A DNA stretch of 64,000 nucleotides from Mesorhizobium waimense (GTDB lineage: Bacteria; Pseudomonadota; Alphaproteobacteria; Rhizobiales; Rhizobiaceae). Made by a program: the position numbers and the translations under genes. The stretch lies in contig NZ_QZWZ01000007.1 in assembly GCF_003601975.1 (NCBI RefSeq), positions 124,001 through 188,000 of the forward strand, written 5' to 3'. Of the stretch, positions 26,258-35,427 are shown piece by piece. The notes under the pieces were generated by a model. That model was not told where the DNA came from. It saw only the letters and a program-made list of their open reading frames with translations, and searched no databases. Numbering within the stretch: position 1 is the first letter of the stretch; each line of letters starts with the position of its first letter.

Positions 26258-26935
26258 ATGGTTTTGATGATGTCGGACGACAGTTTTATCCGCGAAGTCA
26301 ACGAAGAGATTCGTCGCGAACAGGCGCACGCGCTGTGGGACCGTTTCGGTCCGGCCCTGCTTGTCCTTGCCATCCTGGTGGTGCTCGGCACCGCCGCCGT
26401 CGTCGGCTACCGCTATTGGGACGAGAGGCGCGCCAACCGCTCGGGTGACGCTTTCTCGCAGGCGCTGAAGCTCGCCAATGACGGCAAGAGCGACGAGGCG
26501 CTGGCCGCGCTGGATTCACTGGAGAAGGACGGCTACGGCGCCTATCCGCTGCTCGCCCGCATGCGCGCCGCGACCGTCAAGGCCGACAAGGGCGATGTCG
26601 ATGCGGCTGTCAAGGATTTCGACGACGTTGCCGCCGACACCGCCATTCCCTCGGGCATCCGCGACATGGCGCGCCTCAGAGCAGCACTCCTGCTCGTCGA
26701 TCACGGCACGTTCGCCGACGTCTCCAGCCGCGTCGAGGCGCTGACCGCAGACACCAACACGCTGCGCCACACCGCGCGCGAAGCGCTCGGTCTTGCCGCC
26801 TGGAAGGAAGGCAAGTCTCAGGATGCGCTGAAACTGTTCGACCAGATCGCCTCGGATGACGGTGCCCCGCGCAATGCGCGCCAGCGGGCGACTTTGATGT
26901 CCGAGCTGATCCGCGGGTCGGGCAGCGCGTCGTGA
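26258..26935 (+). CDS. YfgM-like tetratricopeptide membrane protein
   Basis: This 225-residue protein has a short cytoplasmic N-terminus (DSFIREVNEEIRREQ), one membrane segment (ALLVLAILVVLGTAAVVGY, about 33-51) and a periplasmic TPR-like domain. That is the plan of YfgM/DUF2133 proteins, which link SecYEG to periplasmic chaperones. The gene starts at ATG 26258 or 26270 and ends 3 bp before der, a conserved arrangement (in enterics yfgM-bamB-der), so it is co-transcribed with der. Confidence 0.8.
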   Translation: MVLMMSDDSFIREVNEEIRREQAHALWDRFGPALLVLAILVVLGTAAVVGYRYWDERRANRSGDAFSQALKLANDGKSDEALAALDSLEKDGYGAYPLLARMRAATVKADKGDVDAAVKDFDDVAADTAIPSGIRDMARLRAALLLVDHGTFADVSSRVEALTADTNTLRHTAREALGLAAWKEGKSQDALKLFDQIASDDGAPRNARQRATLMSELIRGSGSAS

Positions 26936-26938
26936 TGC

Positions 26939-28366
26939 ATGAGTTTCAAAGTCGCCATCATCGGCCGGCCTAACGTCGGCAAATCGACTCTTTTCAATCG
27001 GCTGGTGGGAAGGAAGCTGGCGCTTGTCGACGACACGCCGGGCGTCACCCGCGATCGACGCGTCCATGCGGCCAAGCTCTACGACCTGCATTTCGACGTC
27101 ATCGACACCGCCGGCTTCGAGGACGCGGCGGCCTCGACGCTGCCTGGCCGCATGCGCGCGCAGACCGAGATCGCCATCCGCGAAGCCGATCTGATCTTCT
27201 TCACCATCGACGCCAAGTCCGGCCTGCTGCCTGACGACAGGACCTTTGCCGAAATCGTGCGCAAATCCGGCAAGCCGGTCGTGCTGGTTGCCAACAAGGC
27301 CGAGGCGAAGGGCGCCCAGGGCGGCATGCTGGAAGCCTGGGAGCTCGGTCTCGGCGAGCCGATCCCGGTCTCGGCCGAGCACGGCCAGGGCATGCCTGAT
27401 TTGCGCGACGCCGTGATCGCGGCGCTTGGCGAGGAGCGCGCCTTCGGCGAGGAAGAAGAAGATGACGAAGAGGTCGCCGCCAGCGAGGTGCTGATCGGCG
27501 AGGATATCGCCGATCCGGATGCCGAGCCGAGCTACGACGACACCAAGCCGATGCGCATCGCCGTCGTCGGCCGCCCGAACGCCGGCAAGTCGACGCTGAT
27601 CAATGCGCTGATCGGCGAAGAGCGGCTTTTGACCGGGCCGGAAGCCGGTATCACCCGCGATTCCATCTCCGTCGACTGGGACTGGCGCGGCCGCCGGCTA
27701 AAACTGTTCGACACCGCCGGTATGCGCCGCAAGGCCAGGATCCACGAGAAGCTGGAAGTAATGTCGGTGCAGGACGGCCTGCGCGCCATCCGTTTCGCCG
27801 AGATCGTCATCATCGTTCTCGACGCCACCATCCCCTTCGAGAAGCAGGATCTGCAGATCGCCGACCTGATCATCCGCGAGGGCCGCGCGCCGGTGATCGC
27901 CTTCAACAAATGGGACCTGATCGACAGACCGCAGGAACTCCTGGCGGAACTGCGTGAGAAGACCGAGCGGTTGCTGCCGCAGGCACGCGGCATGCAGGCG
28001 GTGACGGTCTCGGCCGAGACCGGGCGCGGCCTCGACAAGCTGATGGATGCGGTCATCAGGACGCACAAGGTGTGGAACAGCCGCGTCTCGACCGGCAAGC
28101 TCAACCGCTGGCTGGAAGGCATTTTGGCGCATCATCCGCCGCCCGCCGTCGCCGGCCGTCGGCTCAAGATCAAATATGTCACCCAGGCGAAGACCCGCCC
28201 GCCGGGCTTTGTCGTACAGTGCTCGCGGCCTGATGCGATGCCGCAATCCTATGTACGCTATCTCTCGAACAGCCTGCGCGAAGCCTTCGACATGCCGGGC
28301 GTGCCGATTCGCATCGCCTTGCGCACCTCGGACAATCCCTTTGCCGGCAGGGCCAAGAAGCGCTGA
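26939..28366 (+). CDS. der: Ribosome biogenesis GTPase Der (EngA)
   Basis: This 475-residue protein has two consecutive GTPase domains. The first has [27 protein letters not shown] and NKAE; the second has [30 protein letters not shown] and NKWDLID. A C-terminal KH-like domain ([20 protein letters not shown], 20 residues) follows. Der acts in 50S ribosomal subunit assembly and is essential in most bacteria. An acidic linker rich in Glu and Asp (about 165-195) joins the domains, longer than in E. coli and typical of rhizobia. Confidence 0.95.
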   Translation: MSFKVAIIGRPNVGKSTLFNRLVGRKLALVDDTPGVTRDRRVHAAKLYDLHFDVIDTAGFEDAAASTLPGRMRAQTEIAIREADLIFFTIDAKSGLLPDDRTFAEIVRKSGKPVVLVANKAEAKGAQGGMLEAWELGLGEPIPVSAEHGQGMPDLRDAVIAALGEERAFGEEEEDDEEVAASEVLIGEDIADPDAEPSYDDTKPMRIAVVGRPNAGKSTLINALIGEERLLTGPEAGITRDSISVDWDWRGRRLKLFDTAGMRRKARIHEKLEVMSVQDGLRAIRFAEIVIIVLDATIPFEKQDLQIADLIIREGRAPVIAFNKWDLIDRPQELLAELREKTERLLPQARGMQAVTVSAETGRGLDKLMDAVIRTHKVWNSRVSTGKLNRWLEGILAHHPPPAVAGRRLKIKYVTQAKTRPPGFVVQCSRPDAMPQSYVRYLSNSLREAFDMPGVPIRIALRTSDNPFAGRAKKR

Positions 28367-28403
28367 GCGGCAGCGCCTTGGCGATTAGCGGAAACGCCCA
28401 TCG

Positions 28404-28588
28404 CTTCGTCATCCTGGGGCGGAGCAAGGAGCGCAGCGACGCCGCAGATCCCAGGATCCATGCCGTAACTTCAGAGCGCTGCTGCGGTGCAGAATTCTGC
28501 TCCGCTCATTCTTCGACCCAGGTCACGGAATGGATCCCAGGTCTCCGCGACGTCGCTTTGCTCCTGCTTGGCCCTGGGATGACGAAGC
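28404..28588. repeat. Dispersed palindromic intergenic repeat, copy A
   Basis: The element is bounded by an inverted repeat: CTTCGTCATCCTGGGG at 28404-28419 and its near-complement ending at 28588. Internal inverted pieces such as ATCCCAGGATCCATG and GGAATGGATCCCAG are present. The left half (GGAGCAAGGAGCGCAGCGACGC) recurs in copy B at 35257-35416 in nearly identical form, given here as GGAGCAAGGAGCGCAGCGAC. It fills the gap between der and a LysR gene. Confidence 0.75.
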
Positions 28589-28594
28589 TGAAGG

Positions 28595-29515
28595 CTAAGC
28601 GACATTCCTCAGGCCTTCATCGGCCTCGGCGCTTTCGGGCAGCGCCTGCAACGCCGCCTGCAACAATATGTCGGCAAGGCGCGCCGCCACCGGGTCCAGC
28701 TCGGCCTCTTTCTGGTGCAGGACCAGCGCCATTTTTGGCAGCGCGGGCAGCCCAAGCACCTGCGGCGCCATTGCCCTGACACTGGCGGGCAGGCCGATAT
28801 CGGTGCGGATCGTCAGGCCGAGCCCGGCGGCGACCGCCGCCCAGATGCCGCCAAGGCTGGGGCTTGAGAAGGCCATCCGCCACGACAGGCCGGCGCGGTC
28901 GAGCGTCTCCGTCGCCACCGTGCGCAGCAGGCAAGGCGCTTCCAGCGCCACCAGCGGCAGCGGCTCGCCTTGGCGCAGTCCGGCCTCGATCAGCCTTGCC
29001 GGGCCGACCCAGCGCATCTGCACGTCGGCGACATGCCGGCTGTAGGGCAGCGTCGCGCCATTGTGCCAGGCCAGCGCGATGTCGAGGCTGCCCGCCGTGA
29101 TCCGTTCGGCAAGCTCATGGCTGCGCGCGATCCGCGCCTCGATCTTGACCTTGGGATGGGCGCGGGCAAAACGCCCCAGCACCTCCGGCAGCACCGCTTC
29201 GCCGAAATCCTCCTGCAGCCCGAGCCTTACCCAGCCTTCCAGCTCGACGTCGTGGATGGCGGACGCCGCCTCGTCGTTGAGCTCGATCAGCCGGCGGGCA
29301 TATCCAAGCATCGTCTCGCCGGCTTCGGTCAGCGCCAGGCCGCGGCCAGCCTTGCGGAAGATTGGCGTCGCCGCCTGTTCCTCCAGCTTCTTCAATTGCG
29401 CGCTGACCGCCGAGGTCGAGCGCCCCAGCCGGTCGGCCGCCTTGGCGAAGCTGCCCAGCTCCATGCCGGTGACGAAGCTTCTGAGGACGTCGAGGTCGAA
29501 GGTTACGCGTCGCAT
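28595..29515 (-). CDS. LysR family transcriptional regulator
   Basis: This 306-residue protein has an N-terminal HTH (LGSFAKAADRLGRSTSAVSA, 20 residues) and a LysR substrate-binding domain. It is divergent from the MFS gene at 29629 with 113 bp between, so it probably regulates that exporter. The intergenic region has AT-rich ATTC/GAAT repeats but no clear T-N11-A box that I can fix. Confidence 0.88.
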   Translation of the reverse strand: MRRVTFDLDVLRSFVTGMELGSFAKAADRLGRSTSAVSAQLKKLEEQAATPIFRKAGRGLALTEAGETMLGYARRLIELNDEAASAIHDVELEGWVRLGLQEDFGEAVLPEVLGRFARAHPKVKIEARIARSHELAERITAGSLDIALAWHNGATLPYSRHVADVQMRWVGPARLIEAGLRQGEPLPLVALEAPCLLRTVATETLDRAGLSWRMAFSSPSLGGIWAAVAAGLGLTIRTDIGLPASVRAMAPQVLGLPALPKMALVLHQKEAELDPVAARLADILLQAALQALPESAEADEGLRNVA

Positions 29516-29628
29516 GATAATAATCCTGTTTTTCGGGAATGAATGTTAAAAACTTCCCAATATTCAGGATGAATCTATGGCGGTAGAGACGGTGCGTCAA
29601 GGTCCCAGTCCATCGCAGGAGCCGAGCC

Positions 29629-30933
29629 ATGTCGGTCATCGTCACACACGCAAATCGCCTCCCGGGCCGGTCCCGGCCGGGGATCGCCACGTCTCCCGAG
29701 GCGGCTTCTCCCAATAGGCATCACCGCTGGAAGGTGCTCGGCATCGGCGTCGCCGCCAACGCCAGCTTCTCCACCATCTTCAGCGGCATTCCGGCAACGG
29801 CGGTGTTCATGCGCCAGGGCTATCACCTGGGCAACGGCCAGCTCGGCCTCGCACTTGGCCTTCTCGGGCTGGGTGTCGCGCTGAGCGAACTGCCCTGGGG
29901 CCTGCTCACCGATCGCTGGGGCGATCGCGGCGTGCTGCTGACCGGGCTTGGTGCGACCGCGGCCTGGCTCCTGCTCATGGCGTTCTTCATTGTGCCGTCG
30001 GCATCGCATGTTCCCGACGTTGCCGTGCTTGCCGCCAGCCTGCTGGTTGCAGGTCTGCTTGGCGGCAGCGTCAATGGCTCCAGCGGCCGCGCCATCATGG
30101 CCTGGTTTCAAGAGGGCGAGCGCGGCTTTGCCATGAGCATCAGGCAGACCGCGGTGCCGCTGGGCGGTGGGCTCGGCGCGCTTGTCCTGCCGTCGCTGGC
30201 GTCGGCCTACGGCTTTGCCGTGGTCTTTGGTCTTTTGGCGTCGGCGTCGGCGGTCTCGGCTTTCTTCGCCTGGCTTTGGTTGCATCAGCCGCCGGCGGGA
30301 GACGATGCCGGCAATGCGGTCGCGGCAAGACCAGCCGGTCCGGCGCCGCTGCGCAACCTCGAGGTCTGGCGCCTCGCGACGGCCATCGGCCTGCTCTGCT
30401 TTCCGCAGGTGGCGGTGCTTACCTTCGCGTCCGTCTTCCTGCACGATTTCGCCGGCATGGGCACGCTGGTGATCAGCGCCAGCCTCGCCGCCGTTCAGGT
30501 CGGCGCCATGGTCCTGCGCGTCTGGAGCGGCCGCTTCACCGACCGCCACCGCAACCGCCGCCCGTTCCTGCGGCTCTGCAGCGCGTTGAGCGCGTTTGCC
30601 TTCGCCGGTCTTGGCCTGCTGGTCCTGGCGGCCGCCGCCACGCCCGGCTGGCAGCCCGTGCTGATGCCGGCGGTTGCGGTGGTGCTGGTCGTTGCCGGCA
30701 TCTCGGTCTCCGCCTGGCATGGTGTCGCCTATACCGAGCTCGCCACGCTTGCCGGCGCCAGCCGTGCCGGAACGGCGCTCGGCCTCGCCAACAGCTTCGT
30801 CTTCATCGCCTTCTTCCTGGTGCCGGCGGGCATTCCGGGATTGCTGCTGCTCTCGTCATGGGCGGGCGTATGGCTGGCGGCGGCCGTCTGCGCACTGATC
30901 GCCTGGCCGATCTTTCTCCGACCGCCTGGTTGA
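29629..30933 (+). CDS. MFS transporter
   Basis: This 434-residue protein has 12 hydrophobic segments beginning near residue 36. The MFS loop 2-3 motif appears as GLLTDRWGDRG, with RFTDRHRNRR in the second half. ATG 29629 has AGGAG 8 bases upstream. There is a basic N-terminal extension of about 30 residues. It is divergent from a LysR regulator, a layout typical of drug or metabolite exporters and sugar-acid importers. The substrate is unknown. Confidence 0.85.
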   Translation: MSVIVTHANRLPGRSRPGIATSPEAASPNRHHRWKVLGIGVAANASFSTIFSGIPATAVFMRQGYHLGNGQLGLALGLLGLGVALSELPWGLLTDRWGDRGVLLTGLGATAAWLLLMAFFIVPSASHVPDVAVLAASLLVAGLLGGSVNGSSGRAIMAWFQEGERGFAMSIRQTAVPLGGGLGALVLPSLASAYGFAVVFGLLASASAVSAFFAWLWLHQPPAGDDAGNAVAARPAGPAPLRNLEVWRLATAIGLLCFPQVAVLTFASVFLHDFAGMGTLVISASLAAVQVGAMVLRVWSGRFTDRHRNRRPFLRLCSALSAFAFAGLGLLVLAAAATPGWQPVLMPAVAVVLVVAGISVSAWHGVAYTELATLAGASRAGTALGLANSFVFIAFFLVPAGIPGLLLLSSWAGVWLAAAVCALIAWPIFLRPPG

Positions 30934-31021
30934 GGGGGGCGGACACGTCCCTTTTCGGATCAACATCAAAAAAACACGATCGAACTCGTTAACGCCCCAT
31001 CAAGGTTAATGCATCATTTTG

Positions 31022-31055
31022 ACTCTCCAGAGGGTCAGTTGCGTTTCTGGAGAGT
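31022..31055 (+). promoter_or_regulatory. Hairpin that would hide the ribosome binding site of the SleB-type hydrolase gene
   Basis: ACTCTCCAGA (31022-31031) and TCTGGAGAGT (31046-31055) form a perfect 10-bp stem with a 14-base loop. The right arm contains the ribosome binding site GGAGAG 4-6 bases before GTG 31059. If formed in the mRNA, translation would be blocked, so this is a candidate translational switch. Confidence 0.6.
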
Positions 31056-31058
31056 TCC

Positions 31059-32243
31059 GTGCATCGACGTGTCTTGAAGCGGCTGGCCGCCGTCGCCGGT
31101 GAGAAAAGACGTTCGTTCCTGTCTCCGCTGATCATCGGGCTCGGCATCTGGGTCGGCTTCCCGACCGTCATTGCCTATCAGGACATGACCAGCCTGGTCT
31201 CCGGCCTGGAGAAACCGAACGCCCGCTGGAACGCCTATGTCGAGAAATCCGTCGCCGGTTCTGTGCATGCCGCCGAAATGCCGTTCGTCGATTCCGTCTC
31301 CACCGGCTCGATCTCCGGGTCGGGCGTCAAGTTGCCCGGCATTGGCGCCGTATCGTTTCGCGGCAAGGGCAACGTCGCCGGCACGATGCCAGACGAGGAT
31401 CGTATCATGCGCGCCGACAAGAAGGGCCGCATCGTCCATATCTCGCCGGTGGCGCCTCCAAAGAACTTCAACGCCGGCTCGATCTTCGAGCGCACCTCCT
31501 CGCTGCTGCGCCCGAGCATGGACAGCGGCCTGAAGCTCGCCTTCGCTAAGCCTGGCATCAAGGGCAAGGAGATCCAGATCGCCCAGGCCTTCCACGTCCG
31601 CGAGGACGAGAAGCCAGATCCTGGCGTCCCAGCCATGCTCGCGGCTCTCGTCAACAATGACAAACCGGATGTACTGGCCACCGCCTATGCGCAGGCCGAA
31701 CCCGATTACGCCAAGGCCTCGCCCTTCGAGGCCCTGCTGCAGGACGAACAGCCGAACAGCGGCCGCTTCATCCCGCCGATGAGCAAGGGCGATCACTCGT
31801 GGATCCAGAACCCGCTGCCGGCCAGCGTCTTTTCCAAGCCGGAGCAGGCATGCCTTGCCAACGGCATCTACTTCGAGGCGCGCGGCGAATCCGTGCGCGG
31901 CCAGGCCGCCGTCGCCCAGGTCATCCTCAATCGCGTCCGCAACCCGGCCTATCCGAATTCGATCTGCGGCGTCGTCTACCAGAACGACCATTGGTACAAT
32001 CGCTGCCAGTTCTCCTTCGCCTGCGACGGCCGCAAGAAGCGCATCGAAAATCCTGTCGCCTACAAGACCGCCCAGGATGTCGCCATGGCCGTCACCGCCG
32101 GCAAGATCTTCATTCCGGAAGTCGGCTCCTCGACCCATTATTACGCTAACTATGTCCATCCGGGCTGGGCGCGCACGATGAAGAAGATGACCAAAATCGG
32201 CCTGCATATCTTCTATCGCACCTATGGCGGCGGCTGGAGCTGA
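31059..32243 (+). CDS. Cell wall hydrolase, SleB/CwlJ family
   Basis: This 394-residue protein has an N-terminal membrane anchor (about 22-40, FLSPLIIGLGIWVGFPTVIA), a long low-complexity linker and a C-terminal Hydrolase_2 domain. The catalytic Glu lies in NGIYFEARGES, followed by QAAVAQVILNRV, WYNRCQFSFACDG and STHYYANYVHPGW. These are peptidoglycan lytic enzymes; in alphaproteobacteria they act in growth or division. GTG 31059 follows GGAG, but the site is inside a strong hairpin, so control at translation is likely. Confidence 0.85.
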   Translation: MHRRVLKRLAAVAGEKRRSFLSPLIIGLGIWVGFPTVIAYQDMTSLVSGLEKPNARWNAYVEKSVAGSVHAAEMPFVDSVSTGSISGSGVKLPGIGAVSFRGKGNVAGTMPDEDRIMRADKKGRIVHISPVAPPKNFNAGSIFERTSSLLRPSMDSGLKLAFAKPGIKGKEIQIAQAFHVREDEKPDPGVPAMLAALVNNDKPDVLATAYAQAEPDYAKASPFEALLQDEQPNSGRFIPPMSKGDHSWIQNPLPASVFSKPEQACLANGIYFEARGESVRGQAAVAQVILNRVRNPAYPNSICGVVYQNDHWYNRCQFSFACDGRKKRIENPVAYKTAQDVAMAVTAGKIFIPEVGSSTHYYANYVHPGWARTMKKMTKIGLHIFYRTYGGGWS

Positions 32244-32253
32244 GCGGTCACCG

Positions 32254-32295
32254 GCCGGGCGTTTCCGGCGAGCCGGAAAGGCTTCAGGGCCCGGC
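32254..32295 (+). terminator. Nested hairpins after the SleB-type gene
   Basis: TTTCCGGC (32262-32269) and GCCGGAAA (32272-32279) pair with a 2-base gap. Outer arms GCCGGGC (32254-32260) and GCCCGGC (32289-32295) enclose them. It lies 10 bases after the stop codon and lacks a T tract. Confidence 0.45.
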
Positions 32296-32424
32296 AGCCA
32301 AAGACCCGTCACCGCAAGGATTCGGCAGGTACATGCCCGCAACTGCGGCGGGCACGATGTCGCACCTAAATAAGTGATTGATTTAACTAGGAAAAATACA
32401 TCACATTGAAGTTCGGCCCGTGGC

Positions 32425-32453
32425 TTGACGGGCGCGGACCCTCTAACTATGTT
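32425..32453 (+). promoter_or_regulatory. Promoter of the atp F0 operon
   Basis: CTTGACG with -35 TTGACG (32425-32430), a 17-base spacer and TATGTT (32448-32453) closely match the alphaproteobacterial consensus CTTGAC-N17-CTATAT. An AT-rich stretch lies upstream (32367-32400). Confidence 0.7.
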
Positions 32454-32510
32454 GCCGGCGACTTTGGTAGCGGACGGACGGCGACGATCTGACCGGGCAG
32501 GGGGGTTGCG

Positions 32511-32906
32511 ATGGCCGACAAAAACGGGCCAGACGGAACCGGAGAAACCGGCCGCGGCAAACAGCACGAAGCCGACATCCGCGACGACGATCTTGAGCGC
32601 CGCCGGCGCGATCTTGAAGCATCGCTTGCGACAAGACGGCCGGACCGGCTCGAGGGGAAAGACGCGAAAGTGGGCAGTGTGGCCGGATATGGCCAGGCGC
32701 TCAAACTATCCAGCGAGTTCATCGCCGGCATAGTGGTGGGCGTCGGCCTTGGCTGGTTCTTGGACCGTATGGCGGGAACATCGCCATGGGGTCTTATCAT
32801 CGGTCTGCTGCTGGGTTTTGGCGCCGGCGTGCTCAATGTCCTGCGCTCGGCGGGAATGATGGCGGAATTCGGACAGGGCGATAAAACGCGCGATCCGAAA
32901 GACTAA
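32511..32906 (+). CDS. atpI: ATP synthase protein I (AtpI)
   Basis: This 131-residue protein has a charged N-terminal half and two membrane segments (around 68-86 and 92-112), with the GLGWFLDRMAGTSPWG loop that is the AtpI family signature. AtpI helps assemble the c-ring and may handle Mg2+. It is the first gene of the F0 operon and lies 68 bp before atpB, where a small GAAGCCGC/GCGGCTT hairpin is seen. Confidence 0.85.
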   Translation: MADKNGPDGTGETGRGKQHEADIRDDDLERRRRDLEASLATRRPDRLEGKDAKVGSVAGYGQALKLSSEFIAGIVVGVGLGWFLDRMAGTSPWGLIIGLLLGFGAGVLNVLRSAGMMAEFGQGDKTRDPKD

Positions 32907-32974
32907 GACGAGGCGCTGTCAAAGGCGCGAAAACAGGACACTGAAGCCGCACGCGGCTTTGACGGGGATGTAAA

Positions 32975-33733
32975 GTGGCTGCTGACAAGGTCGATCCGAT
33001 CCACCAGTTCCATATCGTCAAGTTGATTCCGATCAACATCGGCGGCTACGACCTGTCCTTCACCAATTCGGCGCTGTTCATGGTCGCGACGGTCGCCGTC
33101 GCATCGGCGTTCCTCTATCTGACCACCGCGAGCCGCAGCCTTGTTCCGGGCCGCCTGCAGTCGGTTTCGGAGATGGCTTACGAGTTCGTCTCCAACATGC
33201 TGAGGGACGCTGCGGGAACGCAGGGGTTGAAGTTCTTCCCCTTCGTGTTTTCGCTGTTCATGTTCGTGCTGGTCGCCAACCTGCTCGGCCTGTTTCCCTA
33301 TTTCTTCACCGTCACCAGCCACATCATCGTCACCTTCGGCCTCGCCGCGCTGGTCATCGGAACCGTGGTCGTCTACGGCTTCATGAAGCATGGCCTCGGC
33401 TTCCTGAAGCTGTTCGTGCCGCATGGCGTGCCGGTGTTCCTGCTGCCATTGGTGGTGCTGATCGAAGTGATCTCCTTCGTGTCGCGCCCGGTCAGCCTCT
33501 CGGTTCGTCTGTTCGCCAACATGCTGGCCGGCCACATCACGCTCAAGGTGTTCTCCGGCTTCGTCGTCAGCCTCAGCGCGCTCGGCGCGGTCGGCGTCGC
33601 CGGTTCGGTTCTGCCGCTGGCCATGGCCGTGGCGCTGACGGCGCTTGAACTGCTGGTCGCCTTCCTGCAGGCCTACGTGTTTGCCGTGCTGACCTGCATG
33701 TATCTCAACGACGCCCTGCATCCCGGGCACTGA
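32975..33733 (+). CDS. atpB: ATP synthase F0 subunit a
   Basis: This 252-residue membrane protein has five to six helices. The essential Arg lies in [14 protein letters not shown], which faces the c-ring and passes protons. [20 protein letters not shown] is the conserved last helix. The start is GTG 32975. It forms the proton path with subunit c at the cytoplasmic membrane. Confidence 0.95.
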   Translation: MAADKVDPIHQFHIVKLIPINIGGYDLSFTNSALFMVATVAVASAFLYLTTASRSLVPGRLQSVSEMAYEFVSNMLRDAAGTQGLKFFPFVFSLFMFVLVANLLGLFPYFFTVTSHIIVTFGLAALVIGTVVVYGFMKHGLGFLKLFVPHGVPVFLLPLVVLIEVISFVSRPVSLSVRLFANMLAGHITLKVFSGFVVSLSALGAVGVAGSVLPLAMAVALTALELLVAFLQAYVFAVLTCMYLNDALHPGH

Positions 33734-33799
33734 CAACAAGTTTCCGGCATTGCCGCCGGATGGAAATGCAACGGAATTATAGATCCAAAGGAGTTTGAA

Positions 33800-34024
33800 A
33801 TGGACGCAGAAGCAGCAAAGTACATCGGCGCTGGTATCGCTTGCCTCGGCATGGGCGGCGCGGGCATTGGCCTCGGCAACATCTTCGGCAGCTACCTGGC
33901 GGGCGCTCTGCGCAACCCGTCGGCCGCCGATGGCCAGTTCGGCCGCCTGATCTTCGGCTTCGCCGTGACCGAAGCTCTGGGCATCTTCTCCCTTCTCATC
34001 GCGCTTCTGGCCCTGTTCGGCTGA
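33800..34024 (+). CDS. atpE: ATP synthase F0 subunit c
   Basis: This 74-residue protein is a two-helix hairpin. The first helix has [17 protein letters not shown] with the Gly-rich packing motif, the polar loop has RNPSA, and the second helix has the proton-binding Glu in [17 protein letters not shown] precedes ATG 33800. Several copies form the rotor ring. Confidence 0.96.
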   Translation: MDAEAAKYIGAGIACLGMGGAGIGLGNIFGSYLAGALRNPSAADGQFGRLIFGFAVTEALGIFSLLIALLALFG

Positions 34025-34089
34025 GCACTCGGGAAGATTGGGCAGGCCGGCCGCGATCCTGCGGCAGGCCTGATATCAGGGGATAGTCC

Positions 34090-34686
34090 ATGTTCGTGAC
34101 ATCTGCCTTTGCAGAAGAGTCAGCGCCGGCTGCCGAAGGCACCGCCGGTGCGGGAGCCGAAACGCATGCCGGCACCGCGGTGCCCGGAGAGGCGCACGGC
34201 ACGTTCCCGCCATTCGATCCGGCGACGTTCCCGTCGCAGCTTCTGTGGCTGGCGATCACCTTCGGGCTGTTCTACCTGTTCCTGAAGCGGGTGGTGATGC
34301 CGCGTCTCGGCGGCATCATCGATGTCCGCAACGACCGCATCACCCAGGACCTTGACCACGCCGCCAAGCTGAAGGGCGAGGCCGACGCCGCCGTTGCTGC
34401 TTACGAGCAGGAACTGGCGGAAGCCAAGACCAAGGCCAACGCCATCGGCCAGCAGGCCAACGACGCCGCCAAGGCCGAAGCCGAGATCGCGCGCAAGAAG
34501 GTCGAGGCTGCCCTCGACAAGAAGCTCGGCGAGGCCGAAGCCAGCATCGCTTCCATCAAGGCCAATGCCATGAAGGAAGTCGGTTCGATCGCCGAGGACA
34601 CCGCTTCGGCCATCGTCGAGGCGCTTGTCGGCGGTAAGGCCAGCAAGGCCGAGATCGCGGCCGCGGTCAAATCCGTGGCCCGGTGA
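34090..34686 (+). CDS. ATP synthase F0 subunit b'
   Basis: This 198-residue subunit has an N-terminal Ala/Gly-rich extension (about 1-45), one membrane helix (FPSQLLWLAITFGLFYLFL, about 46-64) and a long charged coiled coil rich in Ala, Glu and Lys. Phototrophs and alphaproteobacteria have b' and b in place of two identical b subunits. It forms the peripheral stalk with the 34697 product. Confidence 0.93.
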   Translation: MFVTSAFAEESAPAAEGTAGAGAETHAGTAVPGEAHGTFPPFDPATFPSQLLWLAITFGLFYLFLKRVVMPRLGGIIDVRNDRITQDLDHAAKLKGEADAAVAAYEQELAEAKTKANAIGQQANDAAKAEAEIARKKVEAALDKKLGEAEASIASIKANAMKEVGSIAEDTASAIVEALVGGKASKAEIAAAVKSVAR

Positions 34687-34696
34687 GGAGCGCATC

Positions 34697-35188
34697 ATGG
34701 ACGCCACATCTCTCGCGACAGTCTGGGCCACGGTTGCCCTGTTCATCTTCCTCGGCGTTGCCGTCTACATCAAGGTGCCGCGCCTGATCGCCAAGGCACT
34801 CGACGCCCGCGCCGCCAAGATCAGCAACGAGCTCGAGGAAGCCCGCCGGTTGCGCGAAGAGGCCCAGCAGCTGCTCGGCCAGTACCAGAAGAAGCGCAAG
34901 GAAGCCGAGCAGGAGGCCGCCGACATCGTCGCCGCCGCCAAGCGCGAGGCCGACCTGCTCGCCGCCGAGGCGCATAAGAAGACCGAGGACTATGTCACCC
35001 GGCGCACCGCGTTGGCCGAGCAGAAGATCGGCCAGGCCGAGCGCGAGGCAGTCGCCGAAGTGCGCGCCAGCGCCGTCGACATCGCCGTCGAGGCAGCGCG
35101 TACGCTGCTTGCCGGCAAGATCGACGCCAAGGCCGGCGCCGACCTGTTCAAGGCCTCGCTGCAGGACGTGAAGGCCAAGCTGAACTAA
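34697..35188 (+). CDS. atpF: ATP synthase F0 subunit b
   Basis: This 163-residue protein has one membrane helix (ATVWATVALFIFLGVAVYI region, about 6-25) and a long coiled coil starting LDARAAKISNELEEARRLRE. ATG 34697 is chosen with GAGGAG upstream; the open frame before it overlaps atpF'. It is the last gene of the operon, followed by a strong terminator. The F1 genes are elsewhere, as in other Rhizobiales. Confidence 0.95.
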   Translation: MDATSLATVWATVALFIFLGVAVYIKVPRLIAKALDARAAKISNELEEARRLREEAQQLLGQYQKKRKEAEQEAADIVAAAKREADLLAAEAHKKTEDYVTRRTALAEQKIGQAEREAVAEVRASAVDIAVEAARTLLAGKIDAKAGADLFKASLQDVKAKLN

Positions 35189-35212
35189 GTCACAGCAGCA
35201 AGCACATCATCG

Positions 35213-35243
35213 AAAGCCGCCCGGGCAACCTGGCGGCTTTTTT
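35213..35243 (+). terminator. Rho-independent terminator of the atp operon
   Basis: AAAGCCGCC (35213-35221) and GGCGGCTTT (35232-35240) form a 9-bp stem with a 10-base loop, followed by a run of T to 35243, 25 bases after the atpF stop. Confidence 0.9.
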
Positions 35244-35256
35244 GTTGTCTCGTCGA

Positions 35257-35416
35257 TCGTCATCCTAGGGCGAAGCAAGGAGCGAAGCGACGCGGCGCAG
35301 ACCCTAGGATCCATGCGTGACCTGCGTACGCCGCAACGATGCAGAAACTCTGATGGGTCGCATTCCTCGGCGACCGTCACGGCATGGATCCTCGGGTCAA
35401 GCCCAAGGATGACGAA
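35257..35416. repeat. Dispersed palindromic intergenic repeat, copy B
   Basis: It starts TCGTCATCCTAGGG and ends with CAAGGATGACGA, an imperfect inverted repeat. The left part (GAAGCAAGGAGCGAAGCGAC) matches copy A at 28404-28588. Internal arms GGATCCATG and CATGGATCC are present. It lies between the atp terminator and the rnhB 3' end. Confidence 0.75.
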
Positions 35417-35427
35417 GTGCCGCCCCT

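Noticed and set aside
28404..28588. An insertion sequence at the repeat
   Set aside because: No transposase frame, and the element is only about 185 bp with imperfect inverted ends.
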